64,000 nt of DNA from Portunus trituberculatus (GCF_017591435.1 NC_059272.1:3887292-3951291); one strand, 5' to 3'; positions 1 through 10,970 are shown, numbered from the stretch's first letter. Numbers and translations: made by a program. The notes: generated by a model from the letters alone, not told the origin.

Positions 1-127
1 CTCTCTCTCTCTCTGACTAACCATTCATTACAAGGGTACATATATACACGTACAGGTCACACCAATTCTAAAATATGTCCAACAAATAAGACACGGCATC
101 CTGTGTGAGTTATAGGCAAGAGTGGCC

Positions 128-168
128 ACTGTACACTGTACACGGTACACTGTACACTGTACACTGTG
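128..168. repeat. Short tandem array of an 8-mer (ACTGTACA-like)
   Basis: About five imperfect copies of an ACTGTACA unit in tandem, with one GG interruption. Much of the unit is self-complementary (TGTACA). The flanks (1-127 and 169-348) hold no gene that I can see; bases 1-13 are the end of a (TC)n tract. Confidence 0.7.
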
Positions 169-344
169 TTGGTGATGTGCAGTGACCGCCGCTAACTCAA
201 TAAAGTGTGGGAGTATATCTTTTATGAAAACTTCTATTAGGAAAGAGGAAAAAAGAAATTAAATGAAACACTTCAAAGATAAACATGACACATTAACTTT
301 GAAAAGACGAGCCATTACAAGCTTGACTCAATCCTGCACACGCG

Positions 345-577
<233 letters not shown>

Positions 578-1143
578 TTTTTATATCAAACATGTATTTT
601 TCTTAACTCTATAAACAGGTACAATTTTTTTTACTCCTTCATTACATTTCTGTAACAATTTGTCATATTTCCCTTGTACTGTCTTTCTGTACATAATATT
701 TCTCCAGGCAACATCAATAAACTAGATCTTTAATTTTTCAAAATCCACTCTTGAATAATTTAATCTCTCTTCTTTATAGTCCTCTCTGTAACTTATCTCA
801 ACTTCCTCCTGAATTTACATCTCTAATGTCACATGGTCACTTCTCCCCATTGGACTAAGGTATTGTATGATTGGAGGGGACTCTGGTTTCTTTGTGAATA
901 CTAGGTCAAGCAATGATGGTTCTTCTTCCCCTGTACCTTGTTGACTCCTCCACCCACTGGTCCATTGCATTAACCATAGTCAACTGTAACACTTCCTCGC
1001 TCCACTGCCCAGCATTATCCATTACTTCCATCTCTTTCCAGTTTACTTTTTTGCAGTTAAAGTCTCCAACTAAAAGTATTGTTCTATCTATCTCTTCTTA
1101 TCATGTTATCTAGGCACTTTATCGCCTCTCTTTGCATATCTGT

Positions 1144-1458
1144 CTATCCTTCTGTTCCCCATGTATTAGTCTTTGGTGGAACATATGTAACTATAATTTT
1201 TCTCTTCTTCAATTCCTCTGACTGGATTGTTACTCCCATTACTTCCACTTTGTCCGCTCCATATTTCACATCCTCCACACATATACTATCACGAACTATC
1301 ATTAGCATTCCCCCTCCCCCTTCATCCTTCCTGTCTCTCCTCCAGGTATTACATCCTTCCTCTTTAAAGTTGACATGGATCTCTTCTCTTAGTTTAGTAC
1401 AAGTCACTCTTAATTTTTTGCCTCCTCCACGACCTCCTTTTTCTTCCGTAGGTACCAC
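1144..1458 (-). pseudogene. CR1-type LINE ORF2, endonuclease N-terminus (broken)
   Basis: A 104-codon open stretch with a Gly/Lys-rich start, then a segment reading IVTYVPPKTNTWG, which is the same EN landmark as YVPPKTNAWS in the two better copies near 54.3 and 62.0 kb. Apurinic-type endonucleases of LINEs nick the target DNA that primes reverse transcription. Downstream EN sequence continues toward base 820 in other frames (a segment corresponding to the SDH-VLE motif lies near 825-845), so at least one frameshift separates the parts. There is no intact catalytic domain here. Confidence 0.65.
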
Positions 1459-2032
1459 TTCTTTTGCCCCATATCCAGAACCCTTCAGTAAAAATTATTT
1501 TTCTCTATCTCTGTCCTTTTCTCGTTTTTTTTCCTTAGCTTCACTTCTTAGCAATTTCTCCTTTTTCTTCTCCTCTAGGTTTATATCTCTTTTTATCCAT
1601 ATATTCTTGTGTTCAGCATCATGAGCCATTCCCTTTCCTAGCCATAATTTCCTCTACTGCCACTTGGGATCTCATTCTCACTTTCATTGGTCTCCTACCC
1701 CCTTCACTGTATCCTCTTAGCCTGATCACTTCCTCCACCTCCTGGTCTAGTTCCCGTGTGCTGTCCTGTACTTGTTTGATAACAGTTTTGGCCAATTCTC
1801 TCTCTCTTCACGTTCTCTCGTGAATTTATTTGTTTTTGTTTTTTTTTCCCTTCATCCTAAAAACCACGAATTTTTTTTTTTTTTTTCTTGTCCACTGCAT
1901 CCCGCACCAGGTCTTCTTTCTCTTTAATTACTTCAATTACAGCGACTTTCGTGTTTTCCTGAATTTGTCTCTTTACAACCTCCGAAACTTTTTCCTCTTC
2001 CTGTTCCTGCTTCCATTCATTTCGTCGTTCCT

Positions 2033-2392
2033 TCAGCTTGTTTTCCCAAATCCACCTTCTACCCTGTCCACAATCCCGTCCTGCACTTTAACCTGTAAGT
2101 TCCTTAAGGGATTTTCGTAGTCTTGACATGCGCCTTTTAGTACGTCATTTTGTTTCTTTATTTCTTTAATCTCTTGTTTTAATCCCTGATTGATTGCACT
2201 GACCTCACATTCTACCAATCTCAACTTCAGCTCTGTGTTTTCAGTTGTCAGTCGGTCCTGTTTGTCCATTAGACTCGACATCACTTCCTTCATATACCTT
2301 AATTCCCTTTCTACGTTGATCAACCTCCTCATACTACCTCGTTCTTCCTTGAAACCAGAAAAATCCTTGTCCATAATATCTTCAGTTAGTTT
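2033..2392 (-). pseudogene. CR1-type LINE ORF1, coiled-coil protein fragment
   Basis: About 120 codons rich in Glu, Lys and Leu with heptad-like spacing (for example the stretch around LTTENTELKLRLVECEV), typical of the RNA-binding, self-associating ORF1 proteins of LINEs. The apparent start Met and the first residues lie inside the terminal repeat of the hAT-like insertion at 2401-4344. The true upstream ORF1 sequence is at 4353-4460 on the minus strand, ending in a segment like ETPVGLR that continues in frame with KLTEDIMD here. Bases 1459-2032 between this ORF and EN hold further decayed ORF1 sequence. Confidence 0.65.
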
Positions 2393-2532
2393 CCTTAGAT
2401 CAGTGCTATTCAACCTGGGTGGACAGTCCACCTTATAGTAGACGAGATGAAGTGAGGGGTGGACAGCTGTCTAGGGGTGGACTACAGGGTGGACGAGATC
2501 CTCACCTGCACGTGTCTCTATAATATACAAGA

Positions 2533-2534
<2 letters not shown>

Positions 2535-2580
<46 letters not shown>
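2535..2580. repeat. (CT)n microsatellite
   Basis: A pure CT run of 46 bp inside the hAT-like element; the poly-RE frame over it is not a gene. Confidence 0.97.
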
Positions 2581-2585
<5 letters not shown>

Positions 2586-2896
2586 AAAATACATACTACA
2601 AATACAGATTTACCTATTGTAACATCGAGATTGCCACCTCGCCTACTGGCAAGACCCCGATAGTACCACCACGCGAGGGACTGTCTCGCCATTGGTTGTC
2701 ATGAATCACGCGACTGAGTTCCCGCAGACAAAGTGCAACAGCAGCCAAGCCACTGATTTTTTTTAAAGGATAACTATTTGTTTTATTTATTGATACCATA
2801 CCAAATATAGCAAACATTGTCTGCAATTTTACTTTAGTGAAGGAAAATGCGTCTAAATGTCATGCTCAATGTTATCTTGTGTATTTTGAGGCTCTT

Positions 2897-4123
2897 ACTA
2901 TACATTTCAGCAGTGGAAAAACGGTGTTTTTTGCAGATATCTCTTAAACGAATCGTTGGATGAGTATGATATTTCAACACACTACTTGAACATCCGTTCG
3001 TAATTTATGGTTAACATACCACAGTGCTATATGTGTTATGTGAGTTTACTGAGTGATATTACGCCTAATCCAGTCATCATATCAAAGGCGTTTAACAGAA
3101 TCGGACGAGTGTGGGGTACTCGTCTAACCCCTCCACCACCACCACCACCACCCTGAAGAACCCCCAGACCATTCCTTCTCTACCCCAGTATCGCATGACC
3201 CTCTTCCCCGCTTCCCTCTTCACCCCTTATTCACACCATCAGCCTTCCACCTTTGATTTTTTTTCCCTATTGTAATTACATACGTATAGGAATAATAGTT
3301 ACATACGTCAGTATGTACATACATATCATACATTAATGATATTATTTAATACAATTGCTGGTATATGTGGACATGAAAACCAGAGTACAAACGACCGTGA
3401 AAGCAATAGCTAATTCCGCTGTTAATGGTCGTATAGCTGGATAATAAGCAACGTATCTAACAACAAAATAATATTATATATAAACTGGGCCACTTTTTAT
3501 GATCAATAGGTAGACAGTACGTAATAAGAGTATCAACTTTTCCTAACAGTAGAAGGTCCAGGTCACAGGTAATTCCAGCACATCATGTTCACATGGTTGA
3601 CCATAACGACTGCAAACATGGCTCTTCTATATACTACACGTAAACGTGCTGTTGTACAGTAATTATCAACGTGAGTGGTACCACTTCTTGCCTTCATGAA
3701 ATTGTACCATACTCGTTAATAATCATATCTATACATACACACAGAACATTATAATGTATAAATACAGTGGTGGGAGAAGTAGGGAGGGACACAGGAGTGA
3801 GGGAGGCGAGGAGCTAGGGAGAGGAGAGGAGGGATAAAGAGGGCGAGAACTTCCGAGACGGGGGAGACGTAGTAGTGGTTAGGAATGGTTTGGGTGTGGG
3901 AGGGGCGGGCACACTTTCATTGGAATGCGTCAACATGACTCGTCGGCTTTGTGTTATTTTTCACGAGTAAACTCCTCACATAACACATATAGCACTGTGG
4001 TATGTTAACCATAAATTACGAACGGATCTTCAAGGTAGTGTGTTGAAATATCATACTCATCCAACGATTCGTTTAGGAGATATCTGCAAAAAACACCGTT
4101 TGTCCACTGCTGAAATGTATAGT
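2897..4123. repeat. Long inverted repeat inside the hAT-like element
   Basis: The arm 2897-3050 reappears inverted at 3967-4123 with only a few mismatches. Shared landmarks are ACTATACATTTCAGCAGTGG, GGTGTTTTTTGCAGATATCTC, and the stretch around TAACATACCACAGTGCTATA. The 900-bp spacer is AT-rich on the left and purine-rich on the right (3770-3900) and contains no gene. It may be the remains of a separate fold-back element or the subterminal structure of the host element. Confidence 0.85.
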
Positions 4124-4352
4124 AGTTTGAGATGGTGTGTAAAAATATGGATGAATATGTAAAAGTTAAATAAAAAATAAGAGAAACTGCTTTTTTTTCT
4201 GTTTACAATCATAGAAATGAAATATGAAACATTTTAAATATTAAAAACGTGAGATTTTTAATGAGACTTTTTCGGGGTAGGGTGGACAGCTTCTACTTAA
4301 TCACCAGTAGGGGTGGACGACATTATAAAGGTTGAAGACCACTGCCTTAGAC

Positions 4353-4500
4353 CAACAGGAGTTTCAATGTACCGTTGGTTTTCACACGATGGCGTATGTT
4401 TTGACGCCGTCATACGCCTGGCAGCACTACTCTGTTCCATCTCTCTCTTTCTCTCGTCCTTCTTTCCGTATATACGATGCAACACTTATTTAATATGAAG
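4353..4500 (-). pseudogene. CR1-type LINE, 5' remainder of ORF1
   Basis: Minus-strand open frame that resumes on the right side of the hAT-like insertion. It reads MEQSSAARRMTASKH near its start and ends in ETPVGLR just before the target duplication. Joined conceptually across one copy of the duplication, it continues in frame into the ORF1 fragment at 2033-2392. The 5' end of the LINE is unclear; bases 4500-4655 hold nothing that I recognise. Confidence 0.5.
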
Positions 4501-4653
4501 ACAGGAGAACCTATGGCCCCTCCCCCCTGTACATACGTCTAGGTCAGCCTCCAGCTCCTGTTGTAGCTTTTACCCTGCAAGCTTTTTTTATAATGTTCTG
4601 TGTGTATGTATAGATATGATTATTCAGGGTGTGTTTTTGTGTGTTTGGTTGTA

Positions 4654-4655
<2 letters not shown>

Positions 4656-4687
<32 letters not shown>
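4656..4687. repeat. (GT)n tail tract
   Basis: A pure GT run. On the minus strand it is the (AC)n tail at the 3' end of the SINE that follows. Confidence 0.95.
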
Positions 4688-4690
<3 letters not shown>

Positions 4691-4954
4691 TCACCATGAT
4701 CGGCTACTGGTCACCCAGCCAGTCTTCCCCATTACGGAGCGAGCTCAGAGCTCATAAACCAATCTTCCGGTAGGACTGAGACCACATCACACAACACACA
4801 CCAGGAAAGCAAGGCCACAACCTCTCGAGTTACATCCCTGTTAGGTGAACAGGGGCCACACATTAAGAGGCTTGCCCATTTACCTCGCCGCTTTCCGGGA
4901 CTCGAAACCAGGTCTCTCGATTGTGAGTCGAGCGTGTTAACCACTACACTACGC

Positions 4955-4956
<2 letters not shown>
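4688..4956 (-). mobile_element. tRNA-headed SINE, subfamily 1
   Basis: Read on the minus strand it begins with a tRNA-like head (4956-4885) with an A box (TAGTGTAGTGG), an anticodon-like loop CTCACAA and a B box (GGTTTCGAGTCC). A body of about 190 bp follows, ending in GGTGAATT next to an (AC)n tail. The loop would give a CAC (Val-like) anticodon. The body attached to the head and the tail mark it as a retroposon rather than a tRNA gene. A headless relative is at 42170-42311. Confidence 0.85.

Positions 4957-4984
<28 letters not shown>
4957..4984. repeat. (GT)n between two SINEs
   Basis: A GT run separating the head of one SINE from the tail of the next. Confidence 0.95.
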
Positions 4985-4987
<3 letters not shown>

Positions 4988-5275
4988 CACTGTTTGATCT
5001 GCTGCAGTCTCTGACGAGAGAGCCAGACGTTACCCTACGAAACGAGCTCAGAGCTCATTATTTCCAATCTTGGGATAGGCCTGAGACCAGGCACACACCA
5101 CACACCGGGACAACAACGTCACAACTCCTCGATTTACATCCCGTACCTACTCACTGTTAGGTGAACAAGGGCTACAAGTGAAAGGAGACACACCCAAATA
5201 TCTCCACCCGGCCGGGGAATCGAACCCCGGTCCTCTGGCTTGTGAAGCCAGCTCTCTAACCACTGAACTACCGGG
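4985..5275 (-). mobile_element. tRNA-headed SINE, subfamily 2
   Basis: The minus-strand head (5275-5206) folds as a near-complete tRNA: A box TAGTTCAGTGG, anticodon stem CTGGC/GCCAG around TTCACAA (CAC), T arm with GGTTCGATTCC, and an acceptor-like CCCGG/CCGGG pair. A body follows with landmarks CACCCAAATATCTCC and TCTGCTGCAG in inverted view, and the 3' end runs into (AC)n. Close copies are at 11498-11789, 11858-12147 and 63345-63638. Confidence 0.9.
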
Positions 5276-5280
5276 TGTGT

Positions 5281-5321
<41 letters not shown>
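5276..5321. repeat. (GT)n microsatellite at SINE head
   Basis: A GT run with one GA interruption, touching the 5' (head) side of the SINE. Bases 5322-5575 to its right hold no recognisable gene and lead into a LINE. Confidence 0.95.
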
Positions 5322-5322
<1 letters not shown>

Positions 5323-5575
5323 TTAAGAAAAAAATTTTGCAAGCAAAATGTCTTACAAGCAAGGTAATGTATGGGGTCTCAGAACTGGACGATGTTTGGT
5401 ATCCAGTAACACGATTTATATAAAGAAGGACGTGCATCCAAGTATTAGAAATGAATGGAAGCGACTCAGGGACGCAGAAAAAAACAGAAAAGGAACGCCC
5501 GGAGAATGTCGGCTGTAGCGTTCACCTTAATACTCGATAGAGAAAATTGTACAAAGATGGTGCGGTGATAGATAA

Positions 5576-5977
5576 ATGGTCTCTGGTGGGTTTTTAGGTG
5601 TGCCACAACAACATCTATGTATACGTAGAATTAAGTTGATGTCATGGAACATTAATGGGGTTAGGACTAAATTGGAAAAAGAAAGTGTGCACAACTTCCT
5701 AATGAATTATGACATTGTGTGCTTGAATGAAGTTAAAACTTCTTTACGTGTTTGCTTCTTTATGAGTGACAATAAAACGTCGCCTCACCGAGGTGGAACA
5801 GTGGTTATGGTGAAAAATTATTTGGCTCAGTCTGCCATGAATGTTGACACAAGTACGGCTGACCAGGTGTGGCTTCAGTTTCGTTGTGTGCCCGGAGTGG
5901 TGTTCTGCTGCGAGCGACTCGCCATATTTTTCGCACAGCTCATTCGCTTCTATTCAAGACAAAATATTAGCAATTGA
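5576..5977 (+). pseudogene. LINE 1 endonuclease N-terminal fragment
   Basis: The stretch beginning MSWNINGVRTKLEKE is the typical start of an apurinic-type LINE endonuclease: the N of NINGVR is a metal/phosphate-site Asn, and CLNEVKT carries the catalytic Glu. A GG-VVMVKN segment follows near residue 75. The later EN motifs (GDFN, SDH) are missing, because the sequence breaks after about residue 115 and resumes in linker/RT sequence. Non-functional. Confidence 0.7.
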
Positions 5978-6000
5978 GGGTAATAACAAGTATGTGATTA

Positions 6001-6723
6001 TTGTTAGATTTGGATATATTGTTAAAGAGTTACCTGCACGAACAGAGTTGCCTAACTAATACTGATCTGACCGATATCGATTTGACTGATGTAGACGTGC
6101 TTGCCAGTAATGTAGCCAACATGTTATACGAGTGTTCTGAAGCAAGTCAGGTTCCTGTTGCTGTAGCTAACTTAGTTTCAGGTGGTAACCGTTGGGACAG
6201 GTTGCTGAGTGACCCTGATGATACAAGAGTATGGAAAGCCATCCCATCTGATGAATTCAAATCTTATTATGAGACATTTTGTAATCCCGGCATAGACGAT
6301 GATTTCAATTATTCTAACGATTCTCCTTATGTACCAATTTTAGATGACGTTATCACAGTTGATGAGTTATCCCTACAGATTCAGAAAATGAGACCTGAAA
6401 AAGCTTGTGGTGTTGATGGTGTCTCTCCTGGTGTGTTCAGGTTGCTGCCTGCAGCTTTGTTAACAATTATCATTGGTTTATTTAATGCCATCTTTACCTC
6501 TGCCAGTTACCCTGTAAGTTGGACGACAGCACGGCTATTTACCATCTTTAAAAAAGGCAATAGGCAGATGACGAAAAATTATCGAGGAATCTCTGTATTA
6601 AATAGTATAACAAAATTTTATGACTCCGTACTATGTGCAAGGCTACAAAATTGGTTTGTTCCTTATAGAGAACAAGCAGGAGCCCAGAAAGGACAAGTAT
6701 GTGTGGATCATATTGTAACTTAA
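6001..6723 (+). pseudogene. LINE 1 reverse transcriptase, first half
   Basis: A 240-codon open frame. Early residues form an acidic linker; from about residue 118 the RT signature appears: LSLQIQKMRPEKACGVDGV (the conserved PGxDGV-like block), then WTTARLFTIFKKGNR and NYRGISVLNS (the PI.KKG and YRPIS-like blocks of LINE RT). It ends at a frameshift, and RT continues in another frame at about 6735. Confidence 0.8.
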
Positions 6724-7142
6724 CGCTGTTAACAGACTTTACAAAGAAAAAGAAAGAGAAATTGTTTGTAATGTTCATCGATTTTTCTCAAGCTTACGAT
6801 CTAGTACCCAGACAAGTTCTACTTAAGATTCTGAAGAGGTTGGGTTGTGGGGGAATAATGCTAGCTGCAATAATTGCTATGTACCGTATTACAGACAGCA
6901 TGCTTGGCACAGTAATTATATCAGCTTCAGTTGGTGTACGTCAAGGGTCGCCTACTTCTTGCATTTTGTTCATTATTTATGTTAATGATCTTATCAAACT
7001 TATAAAAGAAAACTGTGAACCAGAGGGCTTTCTATCTTGGCTCCATGTGCTTGTACTTGTACAGTCCTCTTGGCTACTACTAGAGCGAACATGCAGAAAA
7101 AATTGGATATCTTGTTGCAATTCTGTAATAGTTATGGAATGA
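6699..7142 (+). pseudogene. LINE 1 reverse transcriptase, second half
   Basis: Continues RT with LFVMFIDFSQAYDLVPR, which contains the first catalytic Asp (FID-S-AYD), then GVRQGSPTSCILF (the RQG block) and a YVNDL segment. The expected F/YADD box around 7030-7060 is not visible in any frame, so the catalytic core is lost. The frame fails at about 7140; scraps of the thumb region (MKINELKTTFFVICG near 7138-7190, LLYGCESW near 7418) follow in other frames. Confidence 0.75.
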
Positions 7143-7524
7143 AGATTAATGAATTAAAAACCACATTTTTTGTTATCTGTGGAAGCCAGAGAGATAGAGA
7201 ACCGTTTGAGTTTGGTGACTTTGTGGTAGAGCCATGTGAACAGTATGTATATTGAGGTTCCCCATTCACCGGTGATGGCTCTGTGTCTTCTTCAGTCAAG
7301 GTTCACGCTAATATTAAGATGGCTCATGTCAATCAATTTGTATCATTTCTAAGGAAAAACAATGATATTCCTTTTATAGTAAAAAAAAAGAATTTTCGAT
7401 GCTGCTCTCATGTCAACTCTATTATATGGATGTGAATCTTGGCTAAATGCTGATCTATAACTTGTGTCTGAAGCAATTACTGGGTGTGAGAGGAACAACT
7501 TGTAACGAAATGTGTTAAGTTGAG

Positions 7525-8133
7525 TTGGGGTATCCACCACTGAAGAAAATTGTTCCAAGTAAGCAGAAAAGTTTTTTCCAGATGATCTGGCAAGAACGTG
7601 CAAACATGACTGATGATCCTTTAATTCTTGCAATCAATGTGACTCTTAATGAAAGGTACACCACAAAAACACTTATATTGGACTTACTATTCCATCACAA
7701 AGACGATATTGCCGGAGGTATGGAGTCCTTAAAGCGGATTATTTCTCTTTCAGACTCGTCAAGAAAAATAACTTATAAGGAAATAAATCCTGATTTGTCA
7801 GTACACGATGTATCCACTTGTAGGCATGGAGTTAGAGAAGACCATAGGATGTCATTTAGCCGCTTTCGCCTGTCAGCCCACTGGCTGGCTGTGGAGGTGG
7901 GCAGGTGGAATAGACGGGAACGTGGCCGTCTGCCGCTGGAGGAGCGGTTATGCCCCTGCGGATTGGTGCAGACAGAAGATCATGTCATAAAAGAGTGTCC
8001 CTTTTCACAGCATATCCGTGACACATACGGCTTAACGGGACTTTATGATTTATTCTGCGGCACATTTGATAGTGTAACTGTATGCTCCATTATAAATTCA
8101 GTTCTTAATTTGTATTTTCAGAATCAGCCATAG
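7525..8133 (+). pseudogene. LINE 1 ORF2 C-terminal region with Cys/His motif
   Basis: The longest clean frame of this element, 202 codons. It ends with FSRFRLSAHWLAVEVGRW, then ERLCPCG-x7-H-x4-C, a small C-x-C...H...C motif of the kind found at the C-terminus of many LINE ORF2 proteins. It follows the RT thumb remnants and precedes the 3' UTR (8134-8390). A diverged copy of the RLPLEE-CxCG part recurs at 17265-17400. Confidence 0.7.
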
Positions 8134-8599
8134 TCTCATAGTCTCAATCTATCCTGTACACATGACAGACCATATATTTAGTTTTTTTTATATTTAATAA
8201 TGTGTTTTATATCTTTGGTGGATATGTTTCCATTGTTCTCTGTTTTTCTGGTTATATATTACCTCACTGTAATATTTTTTTTCTTTGGTAACAAAGTTAA
8301 ACCTTTTGTGATTTAAGTAATTTAAGATTATGATCTAGAATGGACCCAAAATTACTGTAATCTTAAGTTAATGTATATTGTTGTGCTCAATAAAATTTAT
8401 CTATCTATCTATCTATGTGAAAGACCTCCTTTATGTGAAAGCATCAGTGCTTGGAATTAACTTTAGCATAGTAGTGGTATATTTTGTAACAAATGACAAA
8501 GAAAGGCTTAGGAAAATTAGGAAAAAAATGAAAATACAGTAGAGGCCTAAAGAGAGGAAAGACTTTAACGGACATGTTGGTTTCAAAGGTGCACAAGAA

Positions 8600-8917
8600 T
8601 TGGATGATAATGGAAAACTGATTCTACAATGGTTGGAAATGTACAGTTTGATAATGCTTAGTGATGACTTTGAGCGTGAAGGTGAAGTAACGTGGAGGAG
8701 ACAAGGAGAGGAGAGTGTGATTCATTATGTTCTTATAACACAACAGTTCTATAAGGAATACATTACAATGGAAATTGATGAAAAAGAGGTGAAGTTTGAT
8801 TTATCAGACCATACCTTGATCACAGTAACATTAAAGACAAAAGACAAACGAGCTAATGTGGCAAAAGCCAGAGGATTGGAGGAGCACGATATTTCAACAC
8901 AGACAAAGCTTCACTAA
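8600..8917 (+). pseudogene. LINE 2 endonuclease C-terminal part
   Basis: 105 codons. The segment KFDLSDHTLITVTL has the SDH signature of the endonuclease active site, and the upstream block around LMLSDDFEREGEVTWRR resembles the stretch between GDFN and SDH in LINE endonucleases. The GDFN box itself may be represented by KDFNGHVGFKG just upstream (about 8557-8590) in another frame. Confidence 0.6.
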
Positions 8918-9627
8918 TGGAGTACAGACTAGAAGCTGAACACACTTTGGAAGAGAAACTTAACATAAGTATTGAAAAATTAAATAAGATACTTCGGGAA
9001 GTGGCGACAAATACACTCAAGAAGAAATGCAGAAAGAAAATAAATGGATGCGGACAAGAACAAACCCCAGAACAGCCATGGATAACAAACGAAACCAAAC
9101 AGAGTATAAAGAAAAGGAAAGAATAAAACAGAGCTAAGAGAAATGCAAGAACACAACAGGAAGAGAAATACTTTAAAGAAAAGTATTTGGAAGCAAAAGC
9201 AGACACACAGAAAGAAGAAGAGCAGCAGTGCATGGATATGAAGAAAAATATCTATAGAAATCAAAGAAAACATAGACAAGTAAAAGCTATGGGAACATAT
9301 TGAAAAGCTAAAAAATAGGAACAGGAAAAGGAAAGGAGAACTAAGAATGTATGAAGAACAGGGATCAGAGGTACCCCAAGAGAGAAAAGATGCAATCAAG
9401 GACTATTGGAAGAACATCTATGAAATAAAGGAAAACAATATATGAAGGAGGTGTGGAATACCGAGACAAAAAGATCCTTCTCGAGAGCAAGAGAACTAAA
9501 CATGCTGACAGAACATGATATAAGATTACATAGATCATGAGGAAGAGGAAGCCTTGGTGGTTTGGATTAAGGAACACTAGAACACCCGGATATAGCGTAC
9601 ACTTTGAAAAAGTGAAAAAACAAACAA

Positions 9628-9900
9628 ATGGAGAACCTTACGATTGAAGAAGAAAAAGTAAAAGAAAGTATTAAGAATTTAAGGTGTATAAAACCAGCAG
9701 GACCAGACAAAATGAAGGCAGAATCTTACAAAGCCCTACAAGATAGTAAGAAATCTATCACTTTGCTAACAGGAAGCTTTAGGGAAATACTGGAAGATGG
9801 AAAAGTTCCCGAGTCATGGAAAGAATCCAAAACAACCATGATACCAGAAAAACCTAACCCAAAGTGGGTTTACGAAAAACGGAAGAGTAGAAGCCAATGA
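9628..9900 (+). pseudogene. LINE 2 reverse transcriptase, N-terminal block
   Basis: 90 codons. It contains LRCIKPAGPDKMKAESYK (the PGPDG-like block) and DGKVPESWKESKTTMIPEKP (the W...I.KP block). It matches the fingers region of LINE RT and leads, after a frameshift, into the palm region at 9915. Confidence 0.7.
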
Positions 9901-9914
9901 TTTTGAAGTAGTGT

Positions 9915-10275
9915 GTGGATAAGGTGTATACAGAAAAGAGAGCTCTGTATGTGATGGCAGTTCACTTTGCAAAAGCATATGATTCAGTAAAAGGGGACAC
10001 ACTAATTAGTATCTTAATAGAACATAAATTTCACTCTAAAATAATAGATATAGTGACAAGTGTGTACACTGACGGTGTGACAGACACTGTCCTAGGAGAA
10101 AGAGAAGTCTGCACGACAGTGACTCATGGCATTAGGCAGCGATGCACAGCCTCCACTACCCTGTTTAAGTTACTGACCTACATTATGGTAGATAAATTAC
10201 AAAAGGAAGGGGAACTTCCAAGATGAAAACTTCATATTAAGAGCTTTATTCAATGCAGATGATGGATTACTTATG
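9915..10275 (+). pseudogene. LINE 2 reverse transcriptase, palm region
   Basis: MAVHFAKAYDSVKGDTLI holds the first catalytic-Asp motif in altered form (expected DFAKAYD, here HFAKAYD). GIRQRCTASTTLFKLLTY is the RQGC block. After a frameshift near 10226 the catalytic box appears as LFNADDGLLM. Two catalytic positions are thus altered or out of frame. Confidence 0.7.
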
Positions 10276-10969
10276 ACAAGGACAGAAGAAGAAATGAGCA
10301 GGATGATAACCCAAGCAACCACACAGACTTTAGAATAAGTAAAGAGAAAAGTAGCTTCATAATAAGAACAGCCAGATCAAATAAAAAAAAAAAAAACACG
10401 GTAAGGTAACAAAAGAAATTAAATATATAGCGATAACAGTCACTATAGTCTGTCCAGCGGATGATGAAGGAAAAATATCATCAGTTTTACGGCAAAGACA
10501 CAGTCAAAAGCCGAACGTACCTGATTTAATGACCTTTGGGGAATTTAGTCAACCACAAGTCCCTGAAGGCAAGTGAATCGGGTAGAGAAGGCAGGAAGAA
10601 TGAATGGGTAGGGCAAGTGACCGTCTGCTCCGAAGTCAATATAAAATAGCGTTAATGTTTTTAATATAATTTATTTTTTATAAAGTTCCAAAGTGGTAAT
10701 AACAAAGTCAATATGAAATATGGTTCGTGTTTTTAATGCATTTTTTTTACTTAATTCGCTTTTCATCTAGAATTATTAAGTTGGCAACTAAGGTCAGGTC
10801 ATCTTATGGCTTGCTACTCCGAGATGACAAGACAGACTGCAGTTATCCCCATGTCATCTCCATGCACATTCCTTATTCGCCTCAAATATTATTCCTCCTC
10901 AAACTTTTCCCTTGTATACAGTAGGTCACTATCGGATTAAGAAGGTCACCTGGTCACTTCAGAATACCA

Positions 10970-10970
10970 C

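Larger units (their letters stand above)
600..2400 (-). mobile_element. CR1-type LINE fragment: 5' half, ORF1 and endonuclease
   Basis: Decayed 5' half of a CR1-superfamily non-LTR retrotransposon on the minus strand. Reading leftward it carries a coiled-coil ORF1 (from about 2392), then the start of ORF2 with an endonuclease (EN) region that corresponds to the EN of the copies at 51.8-54.9 and 59.5-62.6 kb. Shared signs are the phrase YVPPKTN and the Thr-Ser-rich complement around 820-1250. RT is absent, so the copy stops within ORF2 near base 600. It continues on the far side of an inserted hAT-like element, at 4353-4500. Several frameshifts make it non-functional. The CR1 assignment is inferred from the relatives in this window. 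Confidence 0.75.
2401..4344. mobile_element. hAT-like non-autonomous DNA transposon, 1944 bp
   Basis: Ends are CAGTGCTATTCAACC on the left and the reverse complement of CAGTGGTCTTCAACC on the right. These are imperfect terminal inverted repeats of the common hAT type. They are flanked by an 8-bp near-perfect target duplication, CCTTAGAT (2393-2400) and CCTTAGAC (4345-4352). The inside has no transposase ORF. It holds a (TC)n tract (2535-2580) and a pair of about 155-bp inverted repeats (2897-3050 and 3967-4123). The element sits inside ORF1 of the CR1-type LINE. Confidence 0.85.
5576..8416 (+). mobile_element. Decayed non-LTR retrotransposon (LINE 1 of this window)
   Basis: Order on the plus strand: endonuclease start (about 5635-5830), an internal loss, RT (about 6360-7010), a C-terminal region with a Cys motif (7525-8133), an AATAAA-like stretch and a short (ATCT)n tail at 8391-8416. 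Frames change at about 5977, 6720 and 7140. The tetranucleotide tail marks the 3' end, as in several LINE clades. I do not assign a clade. A piece of the same C-terminal region recurs at 17265-17400. Confidence 0.8.
8470..10535 (+). mobile_element. LINE 2, left part: endonuclease end and RT
   Basis: A second, different non-LTR element. It contains the end of an endonuclease (8600-8917; segment around DLSDHTLITVTL with the SDH motif), a Lys/Glu-rich linker (8917-9130), the RT start (9628-9900), RT with the first catalytic Asp region (9915-10226) and a NADDGLLM box at about 10252-10275. It has many frameshifts. It is cut at about 10540, and its C-terminal parts reappear at 13915-14477 and 16392-16790. 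Confidence 0.75.

Noticed and set aside
1079..1624. 181-codon plus-strand frame
   Set aside because: Shadow of the minus-strand LINE ORF2/ORF1; Ser/Phe/Leu-rich composition is typical of the antisense of Lys/Glu-rich coding sequence. The same applies to most plus frames at 52-62 kb.
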